Shown piece by piece: positions 47,868 through 56,883 of a stretch of 64,000 nucleotides of DNA. This stretch comes from Bog-375 sp049698695 (GTDB lineage Bacteria > Acidobacteriota > Terriglobia > Bryobacterales > Bryobacteraceae). Below the pieces are notes generated by a model, which was not told the DNA's origin, made no database searches, and worked only from the letters and a program-made list of their open reading frames with translations. Positions within the stretch are counted from its first letter, which is position 1. Each line of letters opens with the position of its first letter. The stretch spans positions 1-64,000 of the forward strand of contig JBAVYH010000092.1 of assembly GCA_049698695.1 (NCBI GenBank). The letters run 5' to 3'. The position numbers and the translations under genes are program-made.

Positions 47868-49056
47868 GTTCCAAAGCCTCCCTCAGATACGGATCGTGCA
47901 GCGGCAGCAGCGGCCGTTTTGCCAATTGGTTGAGGAAGTACGCCATCCAGATGCCGCCTAGCCCCAGCAGAGCACTCAAATCCATCCAGCTCAGGCCAAA
48001 GGAGCCCCTCCGGAAATGCGGCACCACCTGCCAGTAAGTGTCGACCACCCGCATCGCCAGAACGAACAGCGATATGTTTCGCAGCAGTTTGAAATTACGC
48101 TTCAGATCGCGCGACAGTAGCAGCGCGAAAGGCAGGGCAAAGTGACCGACCACGATCATCAGGGCCACGTACTGCCAGCCGCCATGCAGCCGCACCGAAT
48201 ACCAGGTGATTTCCTCCGGCAGGTTGCCGGCCCAGATAATCAGGAATTGCGAGAACGAAAAATACGCCCACAGCATGATCACGGCAAACATCAGCTTGCC
48301 CAGGTCGTGCAGGTGGCGCGGCGTGACGACATCGGCCATCGGTTTGCGCGCCACCAGAAACACGATCACGGTGATGAGGAAGGCCATCGCGGAAAGCGCC
48401 TGGCCGCCGATGATCAGGAAACCGTACATGGTCGAGGTCCACTGCGAATTGATCGACAGCACCCAATCAGTGGCCATGAAGGTAACGAGGAAGCACCAGG
48501 CGATGAGGCCGGGACCCGACAACGCGCCCATCTTGCGGCGCGGTATCTGGCCGCCCTCGCGGTCCTCGATAGCCGACCACCGGTTCAGGTACCAGGTCAT
48601 AAAGCACCAACTGCCGAAATAAACTACGGCGCGGATAGTGAAGAAGGGAAGATTCAGATACGGCCGCTGATGCCGCACAATCTCGTCGGCCGCCACCACG
48701 CCGCGATGTGTCCACGGGTATAGATTGCGGACGCCAATGTAGATCGGGATGAAGAGCAGCACCAGCAGCGGGAAAGTCCGCGCGGCGGCCTCGGCCGAGC
48801 GACGTATGACCACGCCCCACGCGCCGCCCGAGAGATATTGCACCATTAGCCAGGCCAGGCAGCCCGATGCGGTGCCCAGCACGAACAGGTACGACCAAAG
48901 CCAGGAACGATAGAACTGGTCGGGCGAGACCACGAACAAGCCGGCCACGGTGGCTGCAAGCCCGATGGCGCCCAAAACCGCGAAGCGGACGCGCCACTGG
49001 CGCATGCCATCGCGAAGCCCCGCGGAAGCCTGGAAATCGATTGCCTGTGCGATCAC
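47854..49056 (-). CDS. actF: Alternative complex III subunit ActF
   Basis: 400 residues with about ten membrane spans. Signatures of the ActF/ActC-like quinol-interacting family include GVRNLYPWTHRGVV and FSQFLIIWAGNLPEEITWY. Alternative complex III oxidises quinol and passes electrons to cytochrome c or directly to a terminal oxidase. ActF is a membrane subunit related to ActC but lacks its size. The start overlaps actE by four bases. Confidence 0.93.
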   Translation of the reverse strand: MIAQAIDFQASAGLRDGMRQWRVRFAVLGAIGLAATVAGLFVVSPDQFYRSWLWSYLFVLGTASGCLAWLMVQYLSGGAWGVVIRRSAEAAARTFPLLVLLFIPIYIGVRNLYPWTHRGVVAADEIVRHQRPYLNLPFFTIRAVVYFGSWCFMTWYLNRWSAIEDREGGQIPRRKMGALSGPGLIAWCFLVTFMATDWVLSINSQWTSTMYGFLIIGGQALSAMAFLITVIVFLVARKPMADVVTPRHLHDLGKLMFAVIMLWAYFSFSQFLIIWAGNLPEEITWYSVRLHGGWQYVALMIVVGHFALPFALLLSRDLKRNFKLLRNISLFVLAMRVVDTYWQVVPHFRRGSFGLSWMDLSALLGLGGIWMAYFLNQLAKRPLLPLHDPYLREALEHGRE

Positions 49057-49622
49057 CGTGCGGCCTCCTGCTCGAGCCGCGCCCTGGCGCCGGCGGGAAT
49101 ATCGTTGATGGAAGCGTTCTGGCTGAGTTGGAGCGCGCGGATATAAGCCACGATGGCCCAGCGGTCGCGCGGCTGGATTTGAGCCGAATAATCGGGCATG
49201 GCGCCGAATCCGTTGGTGATGACGTCGTAGATGTAGCCCGCCGGAGCCTGGCGCAGCCGGTCGATGTGATAGGACGGCGGATGACGGAAGCCGCGCCGCA
49301 CGATGCGGCCGTCGCCCGTGCCCAGAAAATCGTGGCAGGGCGTGCAGTAAATGTCGAAGCGGTCCTGGCCCCGCTCGATGACATCCTTAGTCACCGGGAA
49401 GGGAAACTCGGGCGTGAACTTGCCGTCCGGGCCTTTGCCCGTGTAATAGGCCGTATCGTCATCCAGGTGGCCGCGCGCCACCGTGCCATCGATCAGCGGG
49501 CGCGCTGAACGGCCATCGGAGAAGAAATCAGTGGGCCGCAGCGGAATGTATTTCGGCTGGTCCTGCATGTCTTGCCGGCAGGCCATGGTTGAGGCGGCGA
49601 AGAGCACGAGGGCGGCGAGCAA
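49053..49622 (-). CDS. actE: Alternative complex III subunit ActE, mono-heme cytochrome c lipoprotein
   Basis: About 189 residues. A hydrophobic stretch and lipobox (FAASTMAC) precede the mature domain. The heme motif is CTPCH in FDIYCTPCHDFLG, and the distal methionine is probably in FGAMPDYSAQI. ActE likely hands electrons toward the oxidase. The start is problematic: no ATG lies in front of the lipobox. TTG 49622 is possible but lacks a basic n-region, and TTG 49670 would translate part of the palindromic repeat at 49631-49738. The normal start may have been altered when that repeat arrived. Confidence 0.85.
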   Translation of the reverse strand: MLAALVLFAASTMACRQDMQDQPKYIPLRPTDFFSDGRSARPLIDGTVARGHLDDDTAYYTGKGPDGKFTPEFPFPVTKDVIERGQDRFDIYCTPCHDFLGTGDGRIVRRGFRHPPSYHIDRLRQAPAGYIYDVITNGFGAMPDYSAQIQPRDRWAIVAYIRALQLSQNASINDIPAGARARLEQEAAR

Positions 49623-49630
49623 TCCTGGCC

Positions 49631-49738
49631 GTTTGTGGGGCAGCTTGGTAAGCTGCGTACCGATTGCCAATCGGCACGCGCGGCGATTGCCGGGGCGCCC
49701 TCTGGGCCGCGCGCAGCATGTCATCCTGCCCCACAAAC
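49631..49738. repeat. Dispersed palindromic repeat, copy B, between actD and actE
   Basis: The ends gtttgtggggcag (49631-49643) and ctgccccacaaac (49726-49738) are perfect 13-base inverted repeats. The left part from 49634 matches copy A at 3074 in sequence and hairpin layout, with compensatory changes. It fills the only sizeable gap (136 bp) in an operon whose other genes overlap or lie within ten bases of each other. Confidence 0.75.
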
Positions 49739-49758
49739 CCTGCCCGGAGGTCTTGCGA

Positions 49759-50295
49759 TTATTGCGCAACTTCGGATACCTCCCGGGGCTCCAGGGTTCC
49801 GAGAAACTCTGCCGTCTTGACCCGGTCGAACAGCGGGTCGGCCGACTCGATGCAGAGGAAAAACCGGTTGCGGCTGGCGGCGCTGAATCGCGGCACGTTG
49901 AACACCGGATGATAGGGCATGGGCAGCCCGCACAGCGCCAGCATGCCCAGCACCGCAAAAATCGATCCGAACAGGATGGTCAGCTCGAAGGTGATGACGA
50001 TGAACGCAGGCCAGCTATTGAGCGGCCGCCCGCCGACATTGATCGGGAAATATATGACGGCGATCCAGTATTGCATCAGGAAACCGGTGAGGCCGCCCAG
50101 AATCCCGCCGGCCAGCACGATCAGCGGCAGCTTGTTCTTGTGCAGGTGCAGCGCGTCGTTCAGTTCCTCGATGGGAAACGGAGTGTAGGCGTCCAGCTTG
50201 TGGTACCCCTGGGCGCACGCCGCGCGCGTGGCGCTCACCAGCCCCGACGGGCTGTCGAACTCGGCCATCACTCCGTAAACTCCGCGATGGCTCAC
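49759..50295 (-). CDS. actD: Alternative complex III subunit ActD (DUF3341)
   Basis: 178 residues with two membrane spans (about 60-80 and 95-118). The N-terminal YGVMAEFDSPSGLVSATRAA and YTPFPIEELNDAL are typical of DUF3341/ActD, and the C-terminal part contains YHPVFNVPRFSAASRNRFFLCIE. It has no cofactors and may help anchor the extramembrane arm. The start overlaps actC by four bases. Confidence 0.93.
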   Translation of the reverse strand: MSHRGVYGVMAEFDSPSGLVSATRAACAQGYHKLDAYTPFPIEELNDALHLHKNKLPLIVLAGGILGGLTGFLMQYWIAVIYFPINVGGRPLNSWPAFIVITFELTILFGSIFAVLGMLALCGLPMPYHPVFNVPRFSAASRNRFFLCIESADPLFDRVKTAEFLGTLEPREVSEVAQ

Positions 50296-51680
50296 CCCTT
50301 CGCCTCCTTCTGGACTTTGGCCTGCGGCAGCAGCGCGCGCACTTCAAAGATGGAGATCATCGGCAGCGCGCGCACAAACAGGAAGAACAGGACCATGAAT
50401 AAGCCGATGGTGCCGGCATAGGTGGCCCAATCCCAGCGCGTCGGCCGGAAGATGCCCCACGAGGAGGTCAGAAAATCCTGCGCCAGGCTGCTGACGATGA
50501 TCATGAAGCGCTCCAGCCACATGCCGGTGAGTACGATCATCGAGGAAACGAACAGCCACACCGGGTTGCTGCGCACGCGCTTGAACCACAGCATTTGCGG
50601 CGAAACGATGTTGCACGTCACCAGGAACCAATACTGGAAGGCGTAGGGCCCCGTCATGCGGTGCCAGAAAGCGGCCCCCTCGTACGTGTTCCCGCCGTAC
50701 CAGGCGAGGAACGTCTCCATCATGTAGGAGTAGGCGACGATCCAGCCGGTGGCCAGCATGATCTTGCCGCAATTGTCCAGGTGCTTAATGGTGATCAGGC
50801 CCTGCAAGCCATAGACCGAGCGCAGCGGAATCGCCAGCGCCAGCACCATGGCGAAGCCGGAATAAATGGCGCCGGCCACGAAGTATGGCGGGAAGAAGGT
50901 GCTATGCCAGCCGGGCAGGATGGCGATCGTGAAGTCGAAGCTCACCACCGTGTGCACAGAAAGCACCAGCGGCGTGGCCAGGCCAGCCAGCAGCAGCGAA
51001 GCGGTGTCGAAGATGCTCCAGTGCCGCGCCGAACCGCGCCACCCCATCGCCATCATTCCGTAAATGGCGCGGCCGATCGGGTTCTTGGTGCGGTCGCGCA
51101 GCGTCCCCAGGTCGGGCATCAGGCCCACGTACCAAAACAACAGCGAGACCGTGGCGTAGGTCGAAACCGCGAACACGTCCCATACCAGCGGGCTGCGGAA
51201 CTGCGGCTGAATCGTCATGGTATTGGGATACGGCAGCAGCCAATAGAACAGCCACGGGCGCCCCATGTGCAAAAGCGGAAACATGCCCGCGCAAGCCACC
51301 GCGAACAGCGTCATGGCCTCAGCGAAACGGTTGATCGAGTTGCGCCAGCGCTGATTGAGCAGCAGCAGAATGGCCGAGATCAGCGTGCCGGCATGGCCGA
51401 TTCCGATCCACCACACGAAATTCGTGATGGCGAAGCCCCACATCACCGGCGTGCGGATGCCCCAGATGCCCACGCCCTTCACCATCAGTAGGGTTACCGC
51501 CAGCAGGAAGAGCATCAGCAGCGCGCCGCCGAAGCCGAAGGCCGCGAACCAGAAGAGCGGCGTTTTCCGCGTCAGCACCACGCTGGCAATCTGATCGGTG
51601 ATGGTGCCGAAGGTGTAGCCCGGGGCGATAATCTCGCCCGGCGCCGCCTGTTCGACTACGATTTGTTGGTCGTCCGCCAT
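50292..51680 (-). CDS. actC: Alternative complex III subunit ActC (NrfD-like quinol-binding)
   Basis: 462 residues with about ten spans, NrfD/PsrC family. Conserved segments include FVWWIGIGHAGTLISAILLLLNQRWRNSINRFAEAMTLFA near the first helices and LAIPLRSVYGLQGLITIKHLDN in the second half. ActC carries a quinol oxidation site on the membrane's positive side and possibly a proton path. The gene begins nine bases after actB. Confidence 0.96.
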   Translation of the reverse strand: MADDQQIVVEQAAPGEIIAPGYTFGTITDQIASVVLTRKTPLFWFAAFGFGGALLMLFLLAVTLLMVKGVGIWGIRTPVMWGFAITNFVWWIGIGHAGTLISAILLLLNQRWRNSINRFAEAMTLFAVACAGMFPLLHMGRPWLFYWLLPYPNTMTIQPQFRSPLVWDVFAVSTYATVSLLFWYVGLMPDLGTLRDRTKNPIGRAIYGMMAMGWRGSARHWSIFDTASLLLAGLATPLVLSVHTVVSFDFTIAILPGWHSTFFPPYFVAGAIYSGFAMVLALAIPLRSVYGLQGLITIKHLDNCGKIMLATGWIVAYSYMMETFLAWYGGNTYEGAAFWHRMTGPYAFQYWFLVTCNIVSPQMLWFKRVRSNPVWLFVSSMIVLTGMWLERFMIIVSSLAQDFLTSSWGIFRPTRWDWATYAGTIGLFMVLFFLFVRALPMISIFEVRALLPQAKVQKEAKG

Positions 51681-51689
51681 CGCTCGTGC

Positions 51690-54600
51690 CTAATCCTCAA
51701 TCTCCGGGTTGGGGTTGCGCAGCGCGGCCAGGTAGGTGGTCCGCGGCCGGGTGTTCAGATCCGCCAGCAGGCCGTAATTGCGCTGGTCGGCTTTCATTTT
51801 CGACACGCGGCTGTTCGGGTCGTTGATATCGCCGAAAATGATTGCCTCGGTCGGACAGGTGGCCTGGCACGCGGTCTGGATCTCTCCGTCCTGGATCTTG
51901 CGGTTCTGCCTTTCCGCATCGATCTTGGCCGCATTGATGCGCTGCACGCAATAGGTGCACTTTTCCATCACGCCGCGGCTGCGCACGGTCACGTCCGGGT
52001 TGCGCAGCAGCTTGAGGCTGGGAGTCTCGAAATCCGAAAACAGGTAGAAATTGAACCGCCGCACCTTGTACGGGCAGTTGTTCGAGCAGTAGCGCGTCCC
52101 GACGCAGCGGTTGTACACCATGTCGTTGAGCCCTTCGGCGCTGTGTGTCGTCGCTTGCACCGGGCAAACCAGTTCGCACGGGGCATCTTCGCACTGCTGG
52201 CAGGGCACCGGCTGGTTGTAGATCTCAGGCGCGTTCACCGGCCCGCTGTAATAGGAATCCACGCGCAGCCAGTGCATGGCGCGGCCGCGCCGTACCTGGT
52301 CCTTGCCGACCACGGCGATATTGTTTTCCGCCTGGCAGGCGACCACGCACGCGCTGCAGCCGGTGCAGGAGTTCAAGTCGATGGCCATACCCCAGGCGTG
52401 GCCTTCCTTGTAATTCCATCCCGGGTAGAGCGTCAGCCCGGCGGGCGGCGTTTCCGCGCCTTGGTGGACCGAACCCGGGTTCTTCAGATACTCGTCGAGA
52501 TTACCCGCCTGAATGACGTGCCGTGTCGGATCGAGCGCGTGCTCGTTCTGGGTTGTCGCCAGCAGGTAGCTCCCATCGATCTTCTTCGCGGCGAGGCCGG
52601 TGTCGTGCCATAGGGCTTTAGCCGTGCGCAGGCCGTAAGGACTGAAGCCCATCCCGGTGCCGGCGCGGCCCGCCTTGGTGCGGCCGTAGCCCATGTGAAC
52701 GGTGACGGAACCATCCGCCTGCCCCGGCTGCGCCCACACCGGCGCGCGCAACTTGCGGCCCTGGTAGGTGAGCTCGACCATCGGCACGCCCACGAAACCC
52801 ACCTCCAGCGATTCTTTCAGCACGCCCAACTGATGGGCCGTCGCCGGGCTCATGATGGCTGCGTTGTCCCAGGTGAGCTTGGTGATGGGTTTGGGCAATT
52901 CCTGCAGCCAGCCCAGGTTGGCGAAGCGGCCATCATAAATCGTCGGATCGGGACGGAAAACGATTTCCAGCTTGCCTTCCAAGCGGTATTTGTGCGCCGG
53001 CGTGGCCAAAGCCGCGCCGTTGATGGTAGGCGTCTTGGTGGGCAGTGCCGAGTTGGCTACCACGCCATCGTGTACCGTGCGCCGCCACCAGGATTCGAAA
53101 TCGGCGCCGGTGTGCTGCGCCGCCCAGTAACCCTTGACGATTTGATACCCGCCCGTCTCCGGCGCGTCGGTGAACATCTGCAACACCTGGTAAGCCGAGC
53201 GAGCGTCGTAGAGCGGCTGGATGAGCGGCTGCTGAATGGTGACTGTACCGTCGAAGGCGCGCGCGTCGCCCCAGCTTTCCAGGTAGTGCGTTTCCGGCAG
53301 GCGCCACTGGCAGATTTCGGAAGTCTCGTCGTCGTAGAGACTGAGGTGCGCGCGCACGCGGGCTTTTTGAAAACGATCCGCCAGGCCCAACTCCACCGGA
53401 GCGTTGAAGACCGGGTTTCCGCCCAGAATCAGCAACAGGTCCACCGCGCCCGCATCCAGATCGCTGACCAGGTCCTCAAGTGAGGCCACCTGGTCCACCG
53501 GGCTGGCTTCGATGGGGTCGGTGTAGAACACCGTCTTGCCCACGTTGCCGAGCTTCGCGTTCATCACGTGGGCCAAGGCGTGGACGATGGGCGGCTGGAA
53601 TTCGCCGGCTATCACCAGGCTGGCGCCCGGATTGTGCATCAGGTCCTTAACGATGCCGCCCATCCACTTGTTGATGTCGCCGTTGTCGCTTTCCTTCGGG
53701 CCTTCAGCGGCGCCGAGGCCCGCGGCCAGCAGCCAGGCGAATTCCTCCACATCGCCGGCGCGTAGCGGAAGCCGGTGGTCGGCCTTGGTGCCGGTGGGAG
53801 TGGGCATCGGCTCCACCACATAGAGCCGGTTCATGCTGGTGTTACCGCCATCCTCGACGCGCCGCCGCGCCGCGAATTGGCGCGCGTAGCGCAGGCTGGC
53901 CTCGCCGGATGCCAGGAAGTCCGCGTCCAGCGAGACGATCACGTTGGCGTTGGCTACGTTGTAATAGGTATGGAGTGGCTCGCCGAATGCCAGCATAGCG
54001 GCCGTGCGTGCGCTGTGCGGTCCGGCCGGCTCCCATTGGTGCCACTTGGAGGCAGGAAACAGCTTCTTAATGGTCGCGAGCTGATCCGCCATCGCCGGCG
54101 ACGTCACCGTTTCGGTGAGGATGCGGATGCCGGCCCCACCGCTCGAACGCTGTTGCTCCAGCAAGCCGCGCAGCATTCCCAGAAAGTCCGCCCAGGAGCG
54201 GATTTCGCCGCCTTCGGACGCGGTGCGGCTCCGGTCCGGATCGTATAGTTGCAACACCGATGCCTGGCCGAACGCATCCAGTGCGCCCAGCGTGCCGGGG
54301 TGTTCCGGGTTGCCTTCCACCTTGGTGGGCCGCCCTTCGTGGCTTTCCACCAGAACACCGTTGGCCACGCCGCCCAGCGTCACCGCCGTGGCATAGAACA
54401 GCGGCCTGCCGGGAATCAACTCCTCCGGTTGCCGCACGTAGGGCATGATGTGCTCGGTGGGCTGGCGGGTGCACGCAGTCAGCCCGGCCAGCGCCAGCGA
54501 CGCGCCCATCATCTTCAGAAAGTTGCGGCGCCCCTCGACGCTGTCTTCATCCTCGCTCCAGCCGATGGCCTGGCGGGGAAACTCGCGCTGCAACAGATCC

Positions 54601-54716
54601 TCGAATTCGGGCGTCGCAGCCAGGTCTTCCAGGTTGCGCCAGAACTCGCGCCCGCGCTTCGCCTCCAGGCGCGCCCGCGCCCCGGCCAGATCTAAGTATT
54701 TCGGTAAGTCGCTCAT
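51690..54716 (-). CDS. actB: Alternative complex III subunit ActB, iron-sulfur protein
   Basis: 1008 residues from the ATG at 54716. A Tat signal (RRNFLKMMGASLALAGLTAC) follows a 65-residue pre-sequence, as usual for ActB. The N-terminal two-thirds resemble a molybdopterin oxidoreductase fold without the cofactor. The C-terminal third is a ferredoxin-like domain with four cysteine clusters: CTGCSACVVAC, CQQCEDAPCELVC, CVGTRYCSNNC and CTYC with CQATC. It relays electrons from quinol to the cytochrome subunits. Its start overlaps the actA stop by four bases. An upstream in-frame extension to 55106 lies inside actA and is not real. Confidence 0.96.
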   Translation of the reverse strand: MSDLPKYLDLAGARARLEAKRGREFWRNLEDLAATPEFEDLLQREFPRQAIGWSEDEDSVEGRRNFLKMMGASLALAGLTACTRQPTEHIMPYVRQPEELIPGRPLFYATAVTLGGVANGVLVESHEGRPTKVEGNPEHPGTLGALDAFGQASVLQLYDPDRSRTASEGGEIRSWADFLGMLRGLLEQQRSSGGAGIRILTETVTSPAMADQLATIKKLFPASKWHQWEPAGPHSARTAAMLAFGEPLHTYYNVANANVIVSLDADFLASGEASLRYARQFAARRRVEDGGNTSMNRLYVVEPMPTPTGTKADHRLPLRAGDVEEFAWLLAAGLGAAEGPKESDNGDINKWMGGIVKDLMHNPGASLVIAGEFQPPIVHALAHVMNAKLGNVGKTVFYTDPIEASPVDQVASLEDLVSDLDAGAVDLLLILGGNPVFNAPVELGLADRFQKARVRAHLSLYDDETSEICQWRLPETHYLESWGDARAFDGTVTIQQPLIQPLYDARSAYQVLQMFTDAPETGGYQIVKGYWAAQHTGADFESWWRRTVHDGVVANSALPTKTPTINGAALATPAHKYRLEGKLEIVFRPDPTIYDGRFANLGWLQELPKPITKLTWDNAAIMSPATAHQLGVLKESLEVGFVGVPMVELTYQGRKLRAPVWAQPGQADGSVTVHMGYGRTKAGRAGTGMGFSPYGLRTAKALWHDTGLAAKKIDGSYLLATTQNEHALDPTRHVIQAGNLDEYLKNPGSVHQGAETPPAGLTLYPGWNYKEGHAWGMAIDLNSCTGCSACVVACQAENNIAVVGKDQVRRGRAMHWLRVDSYYSGPVNAPEIYNQPVPCQQCEDAPCELVCPVQATTHSAEGLNDMVYNRCVGTRYCSNNCPYKVRRFNFYLFSDFETPSLKLLRNPDVTVRSRGVMEKCTYCVQRINAAKIDAERQNRKIQDGEIQTACQATCPTEAIIFGDINDPNSRVSKMKADQRNYGLLADLNTRPRTTYLAALRNPNPEIED

Positions 54717-55372
54717 CGGTGGCAAGTGGAACAGCTCGTCAACAGGTGCGTACTTTGTATGTGATATTCCGCCGTCAGTTGGCGCCCGATTTGCTCCTGG
54801 TCGCCCGCCGGCTGATAGCCCATGGTGGTGATAAACGCAACCGGCCGCAGCACTTTTTCCGGATGGCGGTGGCAGTCCAGGCACCAATCCATTTGCAGCG
54901 AAGCTACCGGCCAGGTGAGCGGCATCTTGTCCACCCTGCCATGGCAACTCTCGCAGCCCACGCCCTTGTTGACGTGAATGCTGTGGTTGAAGTAAACGAA
55001 ATCGGGCAGGTCGTGGACGCGCGTCCAGCGGATCGATTGGCCGGTGCGGAAACTCTCGCGCACAGGCTCCAGCATCGGACTCGTACTCCAGATCTGGGAG
55101 TGGCAATTCATGCAGGTTTTGGTCGGCGGAATGCCGGCGAAACTCGATCTTTCCACCGACGTGTGACAGTAGCGGCAGTCCAGGCCCAACCCGCCGACAT
55201 GATGCGCGTGGCTGAAGGGAATGGGCTGCTCGCGTGCCACGTAGGCGCGCGTACTGTATGCGCTGCGGTTCAACCTGTCGGCGGCCCAGCCCAAAAACGC
55301 CAGCGCGAATACCGCGCCATAGACTGACATGCGCGCGAACGCGTTCGCGCTCTTATGAAAAATCTGGGCCAT
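54713..55372 (-). CDS. actA: Alternative complex III subunit ActA, pentaheme cytochrome c
   Basis: 219 residues with an N-terminal membrane helix (YGAVFALAFLGWAADRLN) and five CxxCH motifs: CRYCH, CMNCH, CESCH, CLDCH and CSTCH. This matches the pentaheme ActA that forms the electron wire with ActB and ActE. It is the first gene of the act-cta operon, and the 178-bp gap upstream (55373-55550) must contain the operon promoter; TTGCTG and TACTAAT around 55420-55440 on the minus strand are candidate elements only. Confidence 0.96.
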   Translation of the reverse strand: MAQIFHKSANAFARMSVYGAVFALAFLGWAADRLNRSAYSTRAYVAREQPIPFSHAHHVGGLGLDCRYCHTSVERSSFAGIPPTKTCMNCHSQIWSTSPMLEPVRESFRTGQSIRWTRVHDLPDFVYFNHSIHVNKGVGCESCHGRVDKMPLTWPVASLQMDWCLDCHRHPEKVLRPVAFITTMGYQPAGDQEQIGRQLTAEYHIQSTHLLTSCSTCHR

Positions 55373-55550
55373 GGGGCGCTACCTTCGCCCCATTTCCACT
55401 GTCAGAATGTTGTTAGTCTGCATTAGTAAGAAGACAGCAACCCCCGCAACCCTGCTTGTCGACATGCCCTCGGTCCCCAGACCCAATCCCTCTTAGAGAT
55501 GCAAAACTTGTTACGAAGTTCCAAGCTAATCGCGTTACCGCATCGTTTCA

Positions 55551-56687
55551 CTAACTCCGTGCGTAGAGAAACACGGAATTCTCCTGACGGCTGCCGCCAT
55601 CGCTGGTGCAAACGGCAAACTGCGCCACCTGCTTCGCCTTGACTGATGATTTATCCCACAGCGAAGCGCCCGCATACTCCCCATCCTTGCGCAGCGCATA
55701 GAATCTCAGGTCGATAGCTTCCAACCGGCTCCGGTCATGATTAAAGTTGCGCGCCACGCGTTGCAACGCGTCGAGCGCCGCATCTTTGGGCGTCATCCCG
55801 TGCCGCATGTTTTCGACGATCGTGCTCGCGCCGCAAACCCTAAGGTTTTCCTCGCCGCGCCCGGTGGAACCGGCGCCGCCGACATCCTGATCCAGCCACA
55901 AGCCGCCGCCGATAATGGGTGAGTCGCCCACGCGGCCGGAAATCTTCCACGCCAGGCCGCTGGTGGTGGTAACCGCCGACATTTCGCCCTTCTCGTTTAG
56001 CGCGATGCAATTGATGGTGCCATGCGGCGGGTGATATGCGTTCTCGATCGCTTCCAGCAGCAGTTCCTCGCTCGCCCAGGGAAACTCCCTCTTCAGTTCC
56101 CGGAGGGAAGCTGCCTTCTGTTGTTCGGGCGGCGCATCCAGGCCGGGCCCCCAGTTGTTGTGGCCCTCACGATCGCGCAGCGACCTCTTCCACACCAGCC
56201 ATTGCAGGCGCGCTTCTTCAGTCAGCAGGTTCTCTTCCTGAAAGCCCTCGGCCTTGGCGAACTTGAGCGCGCCGGCGCCGACCAGCATCATGTGATCGGT
56301 ATCTTCCATAACGCGCTGCGCCACCTTGGAAGGAGTCTTGATGCCCTCGAGAGCGCCCACCGCGCCCATGCGGCGGCTCGGCCCGTGCACCACGCTGGCA
56401 TCCAGTTGTACCACGCCGTCCTCGTTGGGCAAACCGCCATAGCCGACGCTGGTGTCTCGCGGGTCCAGCTCCACGATGTTGACTCCGGCCACCACCGCGT
56501 CCAGCGTGTCACTTCCGGCCTTAATCAACTCCATCGCCTTGGCACAGCAGTTGACGCCGCCATTGAAACGGTTGGCGCTTGAAATCACAACCGCGCGCGG
56601 ATCCGGTTTCGCCGACACCATGCGGATCGCCGGCAGCGCCGCGGCGCTCAACATTACCGATCTGCGACTCAGGCTAATTCCGCTCAT
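55551..56687 (-). CDS. Secreted N(4)-(beta-N-acetylglucosaminyl)-L-asparaginase/isoaspartyl peptidase family
   Basis: 378 residues, an Ntn-hydrolase of the glycosylasparaginase family. A Tat-like signal (SRRSVMLSAAALPAIRM) opens the protein. The precursor is expected to self-cleave before T224 in HPPHGTINCIALN, which becomes the nucleophile. GDSPIIGGGLWLDQDVGGAGSTGRGEEN is the substrate-binding signature. It would release aspartate from glycoasparagine or cleave isoaspartyl dipeptides in the periplasm. It is transcribed on the same strand as act but separated by 178 bp, so it is probably an independent unit. Confidence 0.9.
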   Translation of the reverse strand: MSGISLSRRSVMLSAAALPAIRMVSAKPDPRAVVISSANRFNGGVNCCAKAMELIKAGSDTLDAVVAGVNIVELDPRDTSVGYGGLPNEDGVVQLDASVVHGPSRRMGAVGALEGIKTPSKVAQRVMEDTDHMMLVGAGALKFAKAEGFQEENLLTEEARLQWLVWKRSLRDREGHNNWGPGLDAPPEQQKAASLRELKREFPWASEELLLEAIENAYHPPHGTINCIALNEKGEMSAVTTTSGLAWKISGRVGDSPIIGGGLWLDQDVGGAGSTGRGEENLRVCGASTIVENMRHGMTPKDAALDALQRVARNFNHDRSRLEAIDLRFYALRKDGEYAGASLWDKSSVKAKQVAQFAVCTSDGGSRQENSVFLYARS

Positions 56688-56883
56688 CAGCGCGTCTCTT
56701 TTCGAGGCGGCCGCCTGCGAACTGCCGCGGCGGCCCGCCCTGCCTCTGAGAAAGATTTACATTATGGCACAGCCCGAGCGGGATGGAGTACTCCGGTTTT
56801 TGGTTGCGCGTGCGGCTGCGCACGGAGATACGAGCGCAAGGGCGTGGTTCGTCGCCAGAGCACAGCATCACGCGGCCGGAGAC

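Noticed and set aside
54717..55106. N-terminal extension of ActB
   Set aside because: It lies out of frame inside actA with its five heme motifs; the ATG at 54716 overlaps the actA stop as ATGA, the usual coupled start.
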